DNA from: CBDHDN01 sp965261585
GTDB taxonomy: Bacteria; Pseudomonadota; Alphaproteobacteria; UBA6615
Reading direction: 5' to 3'
Length of the DNA stretch: 64,000 bases
NCBI GenBank assembly: GCA_965261585.1
Contig: CBDHDN010000064.1
Coordinates: forward strand, 226,623-290,622
Both the position numbers and the translations under genes were made by a program. Within the stretch, counting starts at the first letter, position 1. Each line of letters begins with the position of its first letter. The notes under the pieces were generated by a model. That model had not been told where the DNA came from. It made no database searches and saw only the letters and a program-made list of their open reading frames with translations. Positions 26,450-35,270 of the stretch are shown one piece after another.

Positions 26450-27553
26450 ATGAACACTGCTAGCGAGTCGCTGGACGAGCTCTTCAGGAGCTGCCCGATC
26501 GACCGGGCGACGCTGCGCGACGTCATGCAGAAGAGCGATCTGCAAGGGTGGTTCCAGGCGCTCGGCCATCTGGCGCTGGCGGCGTGCACCGCGGCGCTCA
26601 CCTACTATTTCTTCGTGCAGCAGCTATGGGTCGGCTTCGCGCTGGCGCTGTTCGCCCACGGCACATTGGCCTCGAACTTTCTCTATGCCTGCCATGAGCT
26701 CGGCCACGGCACCGTCTTCAAGACCCGGTGGCTGAACGCTCTGTTCCTGCGGATCTACAGCGTGCTCGCGTGGTGGAACTTCCACGAATACGCGATGAGC
26801 CACACCTACCACCACGTCTACACGCTGCACCCGCGCGCCGACAAAGAGGTCGTGCTGCCGGCCCATCCGTCGATCAGGGCGCTATACCTGTTGCAGCTGT
26901 TCACCCTCAACGTGGCCGGCGGGTTCGCCACCCGTGGCGTCGGCGTCACCAGCGGCGGCACTATCAAGACGGCGTTCGGCGGCTATAGCGTCTTCAGCAC
27001 GCCTGGCTGGCTCGAGGCCCTCTACGCAAACAGATCAGAGGCGCGACGACGCGCCGTGAATTGGGCCCGCTTCGTCCTGTTGGTCCATGTCGCCGTCGCC
27101 GCTATTTCGTTCGCCAACGGGTTGTGGATCGTGCCGGTCATCTTCACTCTGGGATCCGACATCGCGAACTGGCACGCCTATTTCATCGGCGCCCCGATGC
27201 ATTGCGGCCTGCGTGACGACGTGCCCGACTTCCACAAGTGCGTGCGCACGATCACCCTCGACCCGCTGTCGGAGTTCATCTACTGGCGCATGAACTGGCA
27301 CCTGGAGCATCACATGTTCGCCGGCGTGCCGTGTTACAACCTGAAGAAGCTGCATCGTGCGGTGGCGCACGACATGCCGCAACCGCGGACATTTTTCGGT
27401 GCGTGGCGGGAAATGCGCGAGGCATGGCGCCGCCAGCGGGAAGATCCACGCTATCAGTTCGACACGCCGCTGCCGGCAGCCGCCGAGGCGGCGCCGGCGC
27501 AGGTGGAGGAGGCCGCCTCGATCGGCGATTTGGCGCCGAAGGAGCTGCGGTGA
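26450..27553 (+). CDS. Membrane fatty acid desaturase
   Basis: 367-residue di-iron membrane desaturase. The start at 26450 is preceded by GGGAG. Three histidine boxes are visible: H-E-L-G-H-G near residue 84, H-T-Y-H-H near 120 and H-L-E-H-H near 284, in the order expected for the desaturase/hydroxylase superfamily, with hydrophobic helices between them (two around residues 35-75, others near 145-160 and 205-245). Introduces a double bond (or hydroxyl) into an acyl chain in the inner membrane. The C-terminal 25 residues are Ala/Glu-rich and probably disordered. No electron-transfer partner is adjacent. Confidence 0.88.
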   Translation: MNTASESLDELFRSCPIDRATLRDVMQKSDLQGWFQALGHLALAACTAALTYYFFVQQLWVGFALALFAHGTLASNFLYACHELGHGTVFKTRWLNALFLRIYSVLAWWNFHEYAMSHTYHHVYTLHPRADKEVVLPAHPSIRALYLLQLFTLNVAGGFATRGVGVTSGGTIKTAFGGYSVFSTPGWLEALYANRSEARRRAVNWARFVLLVHVAVAAISFANGLWIVPVIFTLGSDIANWHAYFIGAPMHCGLRDDVPDFHKCVRTITLDPLSEFIYWRMNWHLEHHMFAGVPCYNLKKLHRAVAHDMPQPRTFFGAWREMREAWRRQREDPRYQFDTPLPAAAEAAPAQVEEAASIGDLAPKELR

Positions 27554-27639
27554 CGATGGTCCTCAGAACGCGCCTGAACGCGCCGGAGGGGCGGACTCAG
27601 CGGCGCGCAATTCTCTGTCGCAATTCTCTTTTTCAACGC

Positions 27640-27913
27640 GTGGCCGCGGGCGTATCTTCATGACACATCATAATGCATGAAGTGCAAGTCGATCCGCTCA
27701 CCGATCGCCCCATGCGCGCCCGCAACGACCGGCGCGTCAGATCGCCAGGTGGCGCCGGGCCTCGCGATAGACGGTGTCGGTCAGGCCATGAGTGCAGACC
27801 GCGACCTTCGCGGCGGAGACCAAGTGCTTTATCGAGGTCCCCCTCGAAGATCAGCTCAACCACGAGCTTCACGGCAGTCTGCACCACCCGGTCCCGAATA
27901 TGGTCGGAGTGCC
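27640..27913 (-). pseudogene. Group II intron reverse transcriptase relic, distal piece
   Basis: Minus-strand translation near 27900 reads R-D-R-V-V-Q-T-A-V-K-L-V-V-E-L-I-F-E, which matches the reverse-transcriptase block G-I-P-x-I-R-D-R-V-x-Q-T-A of group II intron proteins; a frame error precedes R-D-R. Homology fades within 30 residues. About 65 residues are missing between this piece and the N-terminal piece at 29188-29351. Confidence 0.65.
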
Positions 27914-29187
27914 TAGTACATCGATTCCATGAAACGGATCATTTTGTGTGGGGTTCCTGACTGCCTACCAGATTTGGTAGGGTGAAGGCGTGTATTGGCA
28001 GGGAGACATGTCAGGGCGGCGCCTCGGCGGTCTGTTGATTTGCGGATGACGGAAGAAGAGGTTGAGCAGCTTGGGGCGATCGCCCGGTCGCGCACGGAAG
28101 CGGCATGCCGGGTGACGCGGGCGCGCATGCTGCTGCGCTATCGCGATGATGCGTCGTACTTCGCGGTTGGCCGGGCGCTTGGCGTTCACCATCAGACGGT
28201 GCAGCGCTGCGTCGAGCGAGCGCTGCGCCATGGCTTGATGGCGGCCTTGGCGGACAGTCCGCGGCCCGGACGCGAGCCGCGGATCACCGAGGCGGCGCGC
28301 GCCTGGCTGGTCGATCTGGCCTGCCGCAAGGCGAAGGACTTGGGCTATCCGCATGAGCTGTGGACGGTGCGGCTGCTGGCGCGGCATGCGCGCTCCCACG
28401 GCCCGGCGGCAGGCCATGGGTGTCTGGCCAAGCTGGCCCAGGGCACGGTGTGCAAGCTGCTCGACCAGCACGCGGTGAAGCCGCACAAGGTGCGCTACTA
28501 CCTGGAGCGCCGCGACCCCGAGTTCGAGCAGAAGATGGCCGAGGTGTTGTGTGTCTACCGCGAGGTCTAAATGCTCAAGCGAGCCGCCGCGGCGAACCCG
28601 CAGGCGCCGATCGAGGCGGTGGCGATCATCTCCTACGACGAGAAGCCGGGCATGCAGGCGATCGGGACGACGGCGCCCGACCTGCCGCCTGCGCCCGGTC
28701 GCCATGCCGGCTTCGGGCGCGATCACGAATATGTCCGCCACGGGACGATCAGCCTGCTCGCCGGCATCGATCTGCTGACCGGCAAGGTTCACGCCAGCGT
28801 CGAGGATCGCCATCGCTCGCGCGAGTTCGTCGCGTTTCTCAAACGCCTCGACGCGGCCTATCCACCGAGCACCGCGATCACGCTGATCCTCGACAATCAC
28901 TCCGCGCATATCTCCAAGGAAACCCGAGGCTGGCTCGCCGACCAGCGAGAGGGCCGCTTCAGTTTCGTCTTCACTCCCAAGCACGGCTCCTGGCTCAACC
29001 TCATCGAGGGCTTCTTCTCCAAGCTCGCTCGGTGCTCCGGCACATCCGCGTCGCCTCCAAGCAGGAACTCAAGGACCGCATCATCGCCGCCATCGACGAC
29101 ATCAACCGACATCCCGTCGTCCACACCTGGTCCTACAAACTAAACGAGGCCGCCTGATATGATTCGATCCTCGGAAACACTGAACTA
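27914..29187 (+). mobile_element. IS630-family element 2
   Basis: Ends both begin C-TA-GT(A/T)CA at 27914 and 29187, consistent with the TA duplication of IS630. It carries a broken transposase on the plus strand and sits inside the relic group II intron. Unrelated at sequence level to IS630 copies 1 and 3. Confidence 0.75.
27995..29157 (+). pseudogene. IS630-family transposase, nonsense and frameshift
   Basis: First part (to 28570) holds the winged-helix DNA-binding region with T-R-A-R-M-L-L-R-Y and V-H-H-Q-T-V-Q-R-C-V-E-R-A; likely start is ATG 28046. A TAA then interrupts V-Y-R-E-V/M-L-K-R in the same frame. The catalytic part shows I-I-S-Y-D-E-K-P-G (Asp), L-I-L-D-N-H-S-A-H (Asp) and S-W-L-N-L-I-E-G-F-F (Glu). 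Near 29033 a one-base loss shifts the frame; the true C-terminus R-H-I-R-V-A-S-K-Q-E-L-K-D-R is in another frame ending at 29157. Non-functional. Confidence 0.85.
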
Positions 29188-29573
29188 GTGGCCGCGGCGC
29201 GGGCGTGCGCATAGGCGTGGGCAAGAATGTCCTCGCGCCAGACCTTGTCGTAGAGCTGGTAGAAGCGGAAGGCCGGCTCCGCCTTCGCCTTGAGATAGAG
29301 CTTTCTCTGAAGCCTCCGGATGTTTTCTGGTGTTGCCAGGCTCATCGCCAATCACCGAGCCTCAGCTTCTTCGAAAGCGCGCCAGACGTCAGGGCCCTTT
29401 CCTCCGGCGGCATTACCGGCCTCACAGGTCGTACGACCCTGTCCGACGCCCGCCCGGCCCGCCGTGCTTGCCACGACGCTGGAGTTGCGACCTCCGACCG
29501 AAACGGGCCTCCCGCGATCACCCGGACCACCTTTCCACCATGCCGTGCCCATTACCCCGGTGGATCGGAACGG
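29188..29573 (-). pseudogene. Group II intron relic, N-terminal reverse transcriptase piece
   Basis: From an ATG at 29351 on the minus strand: L-Y-L-K-A-K-A-E-P-A-F-R-F-Y, then Y-D-K-V-W-R-E-D-I-L, matching the same region of the intact intron protein at 41394-42827 (H-A-K-A-K-E-E-P-G-R-R-F-H and D-K-V-W-R-E-D-F-L). Cut at 29187 by IS630 element 2. The 220 bp upstream of the ATG resemble the ribozyme sequence upstream of the intact intron ORF. Confidence 0.75.
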
Positions 29574-29613
29574 CGGAACCTGTCAACGACTTTGAGACAC
29601 CGACGGTTTCTAT

Positions 29614-30615
29614 TTACTGACTCGTTTCTCCTGTTGTGGAAGTGGCGGGTGGGTTGATCCAGACGGCTTCGGGAAGCGGGGCGGGTTTCGGGGTGCCGTG
29701 GACGAAGCGTTCGGGGTGAAGGGCCCAGGCGGCTTGCAGGGTACGTCCGCGCTGAGCCAGCACATCCGGTGCCCGGTGATGATGGACATCATCGGGGGTG
29801 AGCATCGCGATCCCGGCATGGCGGTGCTCGGTGTTGTACCAGGGGAAGAACGACCGGCAGAAGGCGATGGAGGCGGTAATGTCTTCGAAGCGCCCAGGGA
29901 AGCCGGGGTGATACTTCAGGGTCTTGAACTGCGCTTCGGAGAACGGGTTGTCATCGCTGACCTGGGGGCGGCTCAGAGAGCGGGTGACCCCGAGGTCGGC
30001 GAGGAGTTGGGCGGTACACTTGCTGGTCATCGGCGCGCCGCGGTCCGAATGCAGGGTGAGCACCTGGGGCTCGATGCCTTGCTTGAGACAGGTTTCCTCG
30101 ATCAGCGTCGCGGCGAGCGCGGCGTTCTCCCGATCGGCAACCATCCAGCCCACGACGCAGCGGCTGAAGATGTCGAGCAAGACATAGAGGTAGAAGGACG
30201 TCCAGCGTTTGGGCCCCCGGAGCCGGGTGATATCCCAGGACCAGGTCTGGTTGGGGCCCGTGGCCACCAGCTCGGGCTTGGTGTAGCAGGGATGACTGCG
30301 CTGATTGCGCCGCTCTCGCACCGGCTGGTTCGCGGCCAGGATCCGGTACATCGTGCGCTCGGCGCACAGATACTGGCCTTCATCGAGCAGCGTCGCGACG
30401 ACCTCGGCCGGTGACCGGTCGACGAAGCGCGGGCTGGCGAGCACGTCGAGGACGTGCGCGCGTTCGGACGCACACAGGGCCCGGGCGGGCGTAGGACGGG
30501 GCTGCTGATGCCCGGGAGCGGGCCTCTGACGACGGTAGAAGGAAGCCCGTGGCACCCCCAGCGCTCGGCACGCCGGCGCCACGCCGACCTGCGATGCGAG
30601 CGGCTGGACGGCCAT
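29614..30615 (-). CDS. ISA OrfB integrase (copy 2)
   Basis: 333-residue IS3 integrase nearly identical to 10027-11028 (a few substitutions such as Glu-Asp-Ile for Glu-Asp-Val near residue 247). Catalytic Asp in S-W-D-I-T, Asp in H-S-D-R-G and Glu in F-S-E-A-Q-F-K all present. Intact. Confidence 0.9.
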   Translation of the reverse strand: MAVQPLASQVGVAPACRALGVPRASFYRRQRPAPGHQQPRPTPARALCASERAHVLDVLASPRFVDRSPAEVVATLLDEGQYLCAERTMYRILAANQPVRERRNQRSHPCYTKPELVATGPNQTWSWDITRLRGPKRWTSFYLYVLLDIFSRCVVGWMVADRENAALAATLIEETCLKQGIEPQVLTLHSDRGAPMTSKCTAQLLADLGVTRSLSRPQVSDDNPFSEAQFKTLKYHPGFPGRFEDITASIAFCRSFFPWYNTEHRHAGIAMLTPDDVHHHRAPDVLAQRGRTLQAAWALHPERFVHGTPKPAPLPEAVWINPPATSTTGETSQ

Positions 30616-31103
30616 CAGCAGTCCTTCCCGTGTTCGAGGCTGAATCCCAGCAGCCCGGCAACTTTTCCCTGGACGTCCAGGATCGTATGGGCGGTGTGCA
30701 GCTCCTTCTCCAGCCGAGCCACTTTCGCCTCGAGCTCGTGCACCTTCGCGCTGAGGGGGTTGCGCTCGGCGGGCTTCCGACCGCGTTTGCTCGGGGTCAG
30801 GCCTTGAAGCGACCCCTCACGCCGCGCCCTGCGCCATTCCGTCAGATGGGAGCTGTACAGCCCCTCGCGGCGAAGCAGCCGGCCCACCTCGCCGGGCTGC
30901 GTGCAGCTCTCTGCCTCCTCCAGAATCCGCAGTCGATACTGCGCGGTGAACTTGCGCCTCTTCGGCTTGGCCACGACCTCCGGGTCCGGCGTTGGCCGCG
31001 CGTGGCGGGCTCCGGCCCCGGGGGCCTCGTCGCGACGCTCCTCGACCCCCAGGGCCGGAGCGTCCATCTCTTGCAATGTCATCGATCCTCTCTCTGCGGT
31101 CAT
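30615..31103 (-). CDS. ISA OrfA (copy 2)
   Basis: 162 residues, same helix-turn-helix and leucine-rich C-terminus as copy 1, with isolated substitutions (Gly for Glu at residue 6, Arg for Ser near 34). Overlaps orfB by one base. Confidence 0.87.
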   Translation of the reverse strand: MTAERGSMTLQEMDAPALGVEERRDEAPGAGARHARPTPDPEVVAKPKRRKFTAQYRLRILEEAESCTQPGEVGRLLRREGLYSSHLTEWRRARREGSLQGLTPSKRGRKPAERNPLSAKVHELEAKVARLEKELHTAHTILDVQGKVAGLLGFSLEHGKDC

Positions 31104-31174
31104 TGGTATTCACCTCCACCGCCCTACAGTAATTCCAAGGGGGGCCGGTGTCTCAGTGAGGTTGGCAGAGAGGG

Positions 31175-31336
31175 CGGCTGCATGCGTCGGTTGCTTCCCC
31201 ATTCCACGCGGCCTTCGCCGACAGACAGGCGAGTCGGCATCCACGATTCCGAGGCCTGCTCAGGCTTCACTCGCGTTACGGCCCGCTGGATCGCTCGACC
31301 GGAAGCTGATGGCACCGAGCTACGTGAAGCCTTACG
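31175..31336 (-). pseudogene. Group II intron relic, 5' ribozyme piece
   Basis: Non-coding. GTCGGCATCCACGATTCCGA and the following GAGGCCTGCTC... CACTCGCGTTACGGCCCG match 43012-43073 in the intact intron (ribozyme part upstream of its ORF). This shows the relic once extended across the ISA copy 2 insertion site. Confidence 0.75.
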
Positions 31337-31337
31337 T

Positions 31338-31469
31338 GTAGCGCACCCGGTTCCTTGGACACAAGTTTGTCTCACGCGGCGGGCCTGATTGAGATCGCGG
31401 CGGGTAGCGCACCCGGTTCCTTGGACACAAGTTTGTCTCACGCGGCGGGCCTGATTGAGATCGCGGCGT
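31338..31469. repeat. 66-bp tandem duplication of ISB terminus
   Basis: Two direct copies of about 66 bp (31338-31403 and 31404-31469) spanning the left terminal inverted repeat and the start of the transposase 3' end. Copies 1 and 3 of ISB have a single unit. Confidence 0.88.
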
Positions 31470-32343
31470 GCCACGCCTGACGAGCTTGAGCGGGGCTCAG
31501 GTAGCCGTTCTTTTCGACGATCCACTGGGCATTGTAGAGTTCGACGAAGTCGCGGACGGCGTCCCGCAGCTCCGCGATGTTGCGGTAGATGCGACCATGG
31601 ATGATCTGTTCCTTCAGCGTGCGATTGAACCGCTCGGCGACGCCGTTGGTCTGGGGCTCGGCGACGAAGGCGTAGGACGGCTGGATGCCCCAGAACTTGA
31701 TCTGGTTGGTGAAGTGGTCCGACAGATACTGGGAGCCGTGATCCATCCGCAAGGCCAGCCCCCGAGCCGCGCCGGCCGCGGTCGAGCCATACAGCCCGGC
31801 AAGCCCCATGGAGATCGGCTGCAGGGCGGCGAAGCGGTCGCCGCGCTTGCAGACATGCCAGCCGACACACTCGGCGTTCCAATGCTCGACGGCGGTGAAG
31901 ATCCAGCCCCAGCCGTCGTCCACCGTGAACACCCGAACGCCATCGGTGCCCCACATGAGGTTCGGGGCATGAGTGATGATCTCACCGTCATGGGGATTGC
32001 CGCCACGGCGGCGGCAGCGATGGGGCGAGAGCAGATTGTTCTCGCGCATCAGGCGGAGCACCCGCTTGCGGGCAACCCGGATGTCGCGACAGACCCGAAG
32101 CCGAGCCCAGACCTTGCGGTAGCCCTCGCCCTCCCAGGGCGATGCCTCCAGGTCGGCTTCGATCGCCACCAGCAGCGCCTGGTCCGAGATCGCGGGCTTC
32201 GGTCCCCGACGCTTTGCCGGCGGCTGCTCGGCGTGCTGGCCGGAGGTCATGGCGTAGAACGAGGAGCGGGCCATGCCCCAGGCGGCGCAGACCCGCCGCA
32301 GGCCGTAGGCCAGACCCGTGCCGGGCGAGGTGGCGGCACTCAT
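31438..32343 (-). CDS. ISB OrfB integrase (copy 2, intact)
   Basis: 301-residue IS3-family catalytic protein. N-terminal W-G-M-A-R-S-S-F-Y; Y-R-K-V-W-A-R-L linker; first Asp in M-W-G-T-D-G-V near residue 132, second in R-M-D-H-G-S-Q-Y-L-S near 195 and Glu in V-A-E-R-F-N-R-T-L-K-E near 232. The only full-length OrfB among the three ISB copies, hence the likely source of transposase for the other two. Confidence 0.91.
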   Translation of the reverse strand: MSAATSPGTGLAYGLRRVCAAWGMARSSFYAMTSGQHAEQPPAKRRGPKPAISDQALLVAIEADLEASPWEGEGYRKVWARLRVCRDIRVARKRVLRLMRENNLLSPHRCRRRGGNPHDGEIITHAPNLMWGTDGVRVFTVDDGWGWIFTAVEHWNAECVGWHVCKRGDRFAALQPISMGLAGLYGSTAAGAARGLALRMDHGSQYLSDHFTNQIKFWGIQPSYAFVAEPQTNGVAERFNRTLKEQIIHGRIYRNIAELRDAVRDFVELYNAQWIVEKNGYLSPAQARQAWHAAISIRPAA

Positions 32344-32771
32344 CGCCGCGACCTCCGCCGCCCCAAAGGGCCGAAGGTCTCCGTCTTGGCCTCCAGCAGT
32401 TCCACCTGCATGGTCAACTCTCCGATCCGCTTCATGGCGCTATCCAGTTCCGCCTGCACCGGATCGCCCTTGCGTTGCTTGAGCGAGGCGTCGATCCCGC
32501 CGATCGCTTTCTCACGCCACTGCTCGAGCCGGAAGATCTCTACGCCCAACTGGCGCGACAGAAGTTGCACCGGCTCGTCACGCAAAAGCCGCAGAACGAC
32601 CTCACGCTTGCGCGCCACCGTCCATCGCTGGCCAAGTCCCAGCGGGCCTGCCGGCAAAGCCTGGCCTGGGGAAAACGTGGACGAGCCAAGCTCGCCCGCA
32701 TTTACCACAGGCCCATCAACAGTAACTTTCTTCTCAAAATTATCGGTCATGTTCCGGTCCTCCTTGGACAC
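32340..32771 (-). CDS. ISB OrfA (copy 2)
   Basis: 143 residues with the same helix-turn-helix (L-S-R-Q-L-G-V-E-I-F) and coiled-coil tail as copy 1; differs at two N-terminal residues. ATGA overlap with orfB. Confidence 0.86.
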   Translation of the reverse strand: MSKEDRNMTDNFEKKVTVDGPVVNAGELGSSTFSPGQALPAGPLGLGQRWTVARKREVVLRLLRDEPVQLLSRQLGVEIFRLEQWREKAIGGIDASLKQRKGDPVQAELDSAMKRIGELTMQVELLEAKTETFGPLGRRRSRR

Positions 32772-32817
32772 TTCGATTAAGCCAATTCTGTGTCCAAGGA
32801 AATCGGGTCCGACTCAA

Positions 32818-32921
32818 CTAGTGCACCGACTCAGTCAGAGCCGTCACCGTGAAAATCTGATTCCGAATACAACGGGTTGCTCCAGCGCACGGTGAATCAT
32901 TTGTCTGGATCTGTGCACTAG
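32818..32921. repeat. MITE-like repeat, copy 2 (inverted)
   Basis: 104 bp, the reverse complement of 26162-26270 except for a 5-bp deletion and one substitution. Bounded by CTAGTGCAC/GTGCACTAG. Lies next to the right end of ISB copy 2. Confidence 0.85.
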
Positions 32922-33443
32922 CGCCGCAGTTGGCTAACGGTTGTGTTCGGCTTTCCGTCCTAACTCCACCGAAGGTTACCTTTCCAATCGCGAACGATGC
33001 TGGAGCAGAGGCCAGGGTGATCTGCCCAGGGAGTGGTATGGAGTCAGGCACACGGTAAGGTTGGCGCAACCCCAAGCCTCAGCCAACTCCGACGCCATCG
33101 ATCAACGATCGAGCGCCGCGCGTTCTCGTCTATCGAGCTTCTCTTGATCACCGCGATCTCACCCCCACCACGCGACAACCTGTGCCCTGAATTCCGCAGG
33201 GTACGGGGTCCTCGTTCTCGGCATCGGGACACTCTCCTCTCTCAGTCAAAAGGGTGTCCATCGAACCGGAGGAACTCCACTTGCGCCTTTCAGCCAAGGG
33301 TCGGGAACATGCGGAGCACGTCCGACGCCTCGAAATTGGCTCCATAGGTCTCAACCATTCCACCAGCCCATTTCGTCGTGGGACCGTCGTTGCTTACGCC
33401 GCTCCGTAGAATACGTTAGTTTTGGCCGAGGCCGAGGCGATAA
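32922..33443. other. Gene-free stretch with IS relic
   Basis: 520 bp without an intact gene. The only recognisable content is an IS3 orfA relic at about 33090-33279; the remainder on either side gave no match. Confidence 0.5.
33090..33279 (-). pseudogene. IS3-family OrfA relic with IS end
   Basis: From an ATG at 33224 on the minus strand: M-P-R-T-R-T-P-Y-P-A-E-F-R-A-Q-V-V, the N-terminus of an IS3 OrfA, followed by stops and frame errors. The terminal sequence TGGAGTTCCTCCGGTTCGAT (complement ending near 33277) resembles an IS3 end. Not related to ISA, ISB or the element at 4826. Confidence 0.6.
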
Positions 33444-34058
33444 ATGGAGCGGAGCATGCGGGACATCGTCGGCGAAATCCTCACGTGGCCGTGGTTTTCC
33501 GAACCCCACGGTTACAACTTCAACGGCCACCTCGTTCGCGATCCCGGCGGCAACATCTGTATCGACCCCGTCGAACCGACGGAGGGCGACATGGACGCCC
33601 TCATCCGTGAGGGCGTGGCCTGGATCATCCTCACCAACCGCAATCATTCCCGCGCGGCGAACCGGGTGCGGGCGGGCACCGGCGCGCGGACGGCCATCCA
33701 CACCGACGACGCGGACCACGCCCGAAGCCAGGAAACGGAACTGGACGACGCGTTGGAAGTCGGCGGCACGGTCGGACTGTTGGAGGTGGTCGACGCCTCC
33801 GGAAAGTCGCCGGGCGAGGTTGCCTTGTTGTGGCGGGACCGGGGGATCCTGATCGTCGGCGATGCAATCATCGGCACCCCGCCGGGGCAGTGCGGACTCT
33901 TGCCGGAGCGCGTAATGGATGACCCAGCTCGCCTTCGGAGTAACGTGCGCAAACTCCTTGATCTCGACTTCGACATCCTCCTTGTCGGTGACGGCGAGTC
34001 TATACTTCAGAATGCCAAAACTCGGCTCAAAGAGCTGGTTGAGACGTTTCCAGATTGA
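33444..34058 (+). CDS. MBL-fold metallo-hydrolase-like protein
   Basis: 204-residue metallo-beta-lactamase-fold protein. It keeps the scaffold: F-N-G-H-L-V-R-D-P-G-G-N near residue 25, W-I-I-L-T-N-R-N-H-S-R-A-A near 63 in the position of the H-x-H-x-D-H motif, I-V-G-D-A-I-I-G near 140 with the bridging Asp, and L-L-V-G-D-G-E-S near 183. Several canonical metal ligands are replaced (T-N-R-N-H instead of T-H-x-H), a pattern I associate with a non-glyoxalase subfamily, so hydrolase activity is uncertain. Intact, but bordered by decayed genes on both sides. Confidence 0.72.
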   Translation: MERSMRDIVGEILTWPWFSEPHGYNFNGHLVRDPGGNICIDPVEPTEGDMDALIREGVAWIILTNRNHSRAANRVRAGTGARTAIHTDDADHARSQETELDDALEVGGTVGLLEVVDASGKSPGEVALLWRDRGILIVGDAIIGTPPGQCGLLPERVMDDPARLRSNVRKLLDLDFDILLVGDGESILQNAKTRLKELVETFPD

Positions 34059-34171
34059 ATCTGCTGTTCTCCTGCCAGCATTGGCGTCCCTGTGCCGCAA
34101 CCCGAGGCGTAGGTCTAAAGGCGGGCACCTGTCTAACTCAGCGCCAGGACGAAGCGTATGGAGATGCGGAC

Positions 34172-34520
34172 ATGACCGAAGGTGCTCTCGCTCAGAAAAA
34201 GTGCACGCCCTGCCGTGGCGGGGTGCCGCCTCTGAATCCCGATGAGGTGCAATCGTCACTGCCGCAAGTGACAGGCTGGAGCGCGGCGGACGGCGACACA
34301 AAAGATCGCGGGCGAATGCAGATTCAAGAATTTTCGCCAGACCCTGGACTTTGTGACCGCCGTCGGCGAGCTCGCCGAGTCCGAGTCTCACCACCCGTGG
34401 CGATCAACTTCGGCTGGGGCTTTTGCACCATCGTTTTACAGACCAAGAAAAATTAAGGGCTTGCACGAGAACGACTTCATCATGGCGGCGAAGATCAACG
34501 AAATCGCTGCAGGCATGAGC
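34172..34520 (+). pseudogene. Pterin-4a-carbinolamine dehydratase, multiply frameshifted
   Basis: The N-terminus K-K-C-T-P-C-R-G-G-V-P-P-L-N-P-D-E is diagnostic for PhhB/DCoH. The frame is lost near 34310; F-R-Q-T-L-D-F-V-T-A-V-G-E-L-A-E and S-H-H-P lie in another frame; F-G-W-G-F-C-T-I-V-L-Q-T-K-K returns to the first; G-L-H-E-N-D-F-I-M-A-A-K-I is in the second again. At least three indels within 300 bp, so this is a true pseudogene. The catalytic His pair region (E-S-H-H-P) is still visible. It would have recycled the pterin cofactor of aromatic amino acid hydroxylases. Confidence 0.85.
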
Positions 34521-34581
34521 GCCGGTGAATGCGGTCGGGGGCCAAGCAGCGGTCTGCTTCACTCGAGTTCCGCTCTGATCG

Positions 34582-34790
34582 GTGCAATCCGAAGTTCCGC
34601 GAGTCAATGTGACCGAATACCCGAAGTTCAAGAACGACCGCGGCCTGCCTGAGGTTCTAATCGGCGTGAAGGAGTTCAATTGCACGGGTGTAGCGGCGCC
34701 CCACGACCACCCTCATATATATCTGAACATGGGCGGAGCCGATTCCATCATATGTCCATATTGTGCGACGCGGTTCCGCTACAACGGCGC
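34582..34790 (+). pseudogene. Zinc-finger (CHCC/NDUFS6-like) protein, 3' truncated
   Basis: Translation from a GTG at 34582: P-K-F-K-N-D-R-G-L-P-E, G-V-K-E-F-N-C-T-G, H-D-H-P-H-I-Y-L-N-M-G and I-I-C-P-Y-C-A-T-R-F-R-Y match small zinc-finger proteins with a C-H-C-C metal site. Homology stops after R-Y-N-G at about 34790, exactly where the convergent AtuA-like gene also loses its end. The zinc site is complete, but the C-terminus is replaced by antisense sequence of the neighbour. Confidence 0.72.
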
Positions 34791-35073
34791 TCAACCCCTT
34801 GCCATGGCCATCGACCTTGAGCGCGCGCGTGACCCCGCCGCCGAGGGCGTTGTGCAGCACGAAGTTGAAGGCGCCGATCTTCGGCAACGCGTAACGCTCC
34901 ACCTCCCCGCCAATCGCCTCGCCCAGATAGCGACGCACGGTGTCGGCTGTCACGTGCTGGGCGATCCAATCGTAGTGCTGAGGCGCGTAGGCGATGAGGC
35001 CTACGTTGGCCGTGTCCCCCTTGTCACCCGCACGGGCGTGGCAGATCTCACGCAGCTGGATGCGGTCGCTCAT
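34657..35073 (-). pseudogene. AtuA-like ferredoxin-fold protein, C-terminus truncated
   Basis: Starts at 35073: I-Q-L-R-E-I-C-H-A-R-A-G-D-K-G-D-T-A-N-V-G is the hallmark of the small AtuA-related domain (acyclic terpene utilisation), followed by Y-L-G-E-A-I-G-G-E-V-E-R-Y and F-N-F-V-L-H-N-A-L-G-G-G. After G-K-G-L-S-A-V-V the match ends at about 34790; the last 45 codons are antisense to the zinc-finger gene. Only the last few native residues are lost, so some function is possible. Normally it pairs with a larger AtuA subunit, which is absent here. Confidence 0.75.
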
Positions 35074-35270
35074 CGTCCGACCCTCGATTTTGCCCTGGAA
35101 AGCAACGCCAACCCAAACCGAGATTTCCCAGATGACTCCTCCGGGTTCAATCGCCGCGACCAGAAGGCTGAAGCAGAGAAGCTTGGAGCAAGGCGCGGGC
35201 AAAGCGGGCGAGGACAGTCCGCCCCCGGTACGCCGTTTCGCGTACCAAGTAGGTACCCACATCCTGCGCG

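Larger units (their letters stand above)
29574..31174 (-). mobile_element. ISA copy 2 (IS3 family)
   Basis: 1601 bp with the same ends as copy 1, flanked by 3-bp duplicates CGG (29571-29573, 31175-31177). Inserted into the relic group II intron; one extra G near 31141 distinguishes it from copy 1. Confidence 0.92.
31337..32816 (-). mobile_element. ISB copy 2 (IS3 family), with duplicated end
   Basis: Best preserved ISB. Its left terminal region occurs twice in tandem: a 66-bp unit beginning GTAGCGCACCCGGTTCC at 31338 and again at 31404. Right end at 32816, directly followed by MITE copy 2. Both ORFs are intact. No clear target duplication can be seen. Confidence 0.88.

Noticed and set aside
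28028..28570. Separate small regulator gene with a helix-turn-helix
   Set aside because: It is the N-terminal half of the IS630 transposase, separated from the catalytic half only by a nonsense codon in the same frame.
9987..31174. ISA copies 1 and 2 as ends of a composite transposon
   Set aside because: Each copy has its own 3-bp target duplication, so they inserted independently.
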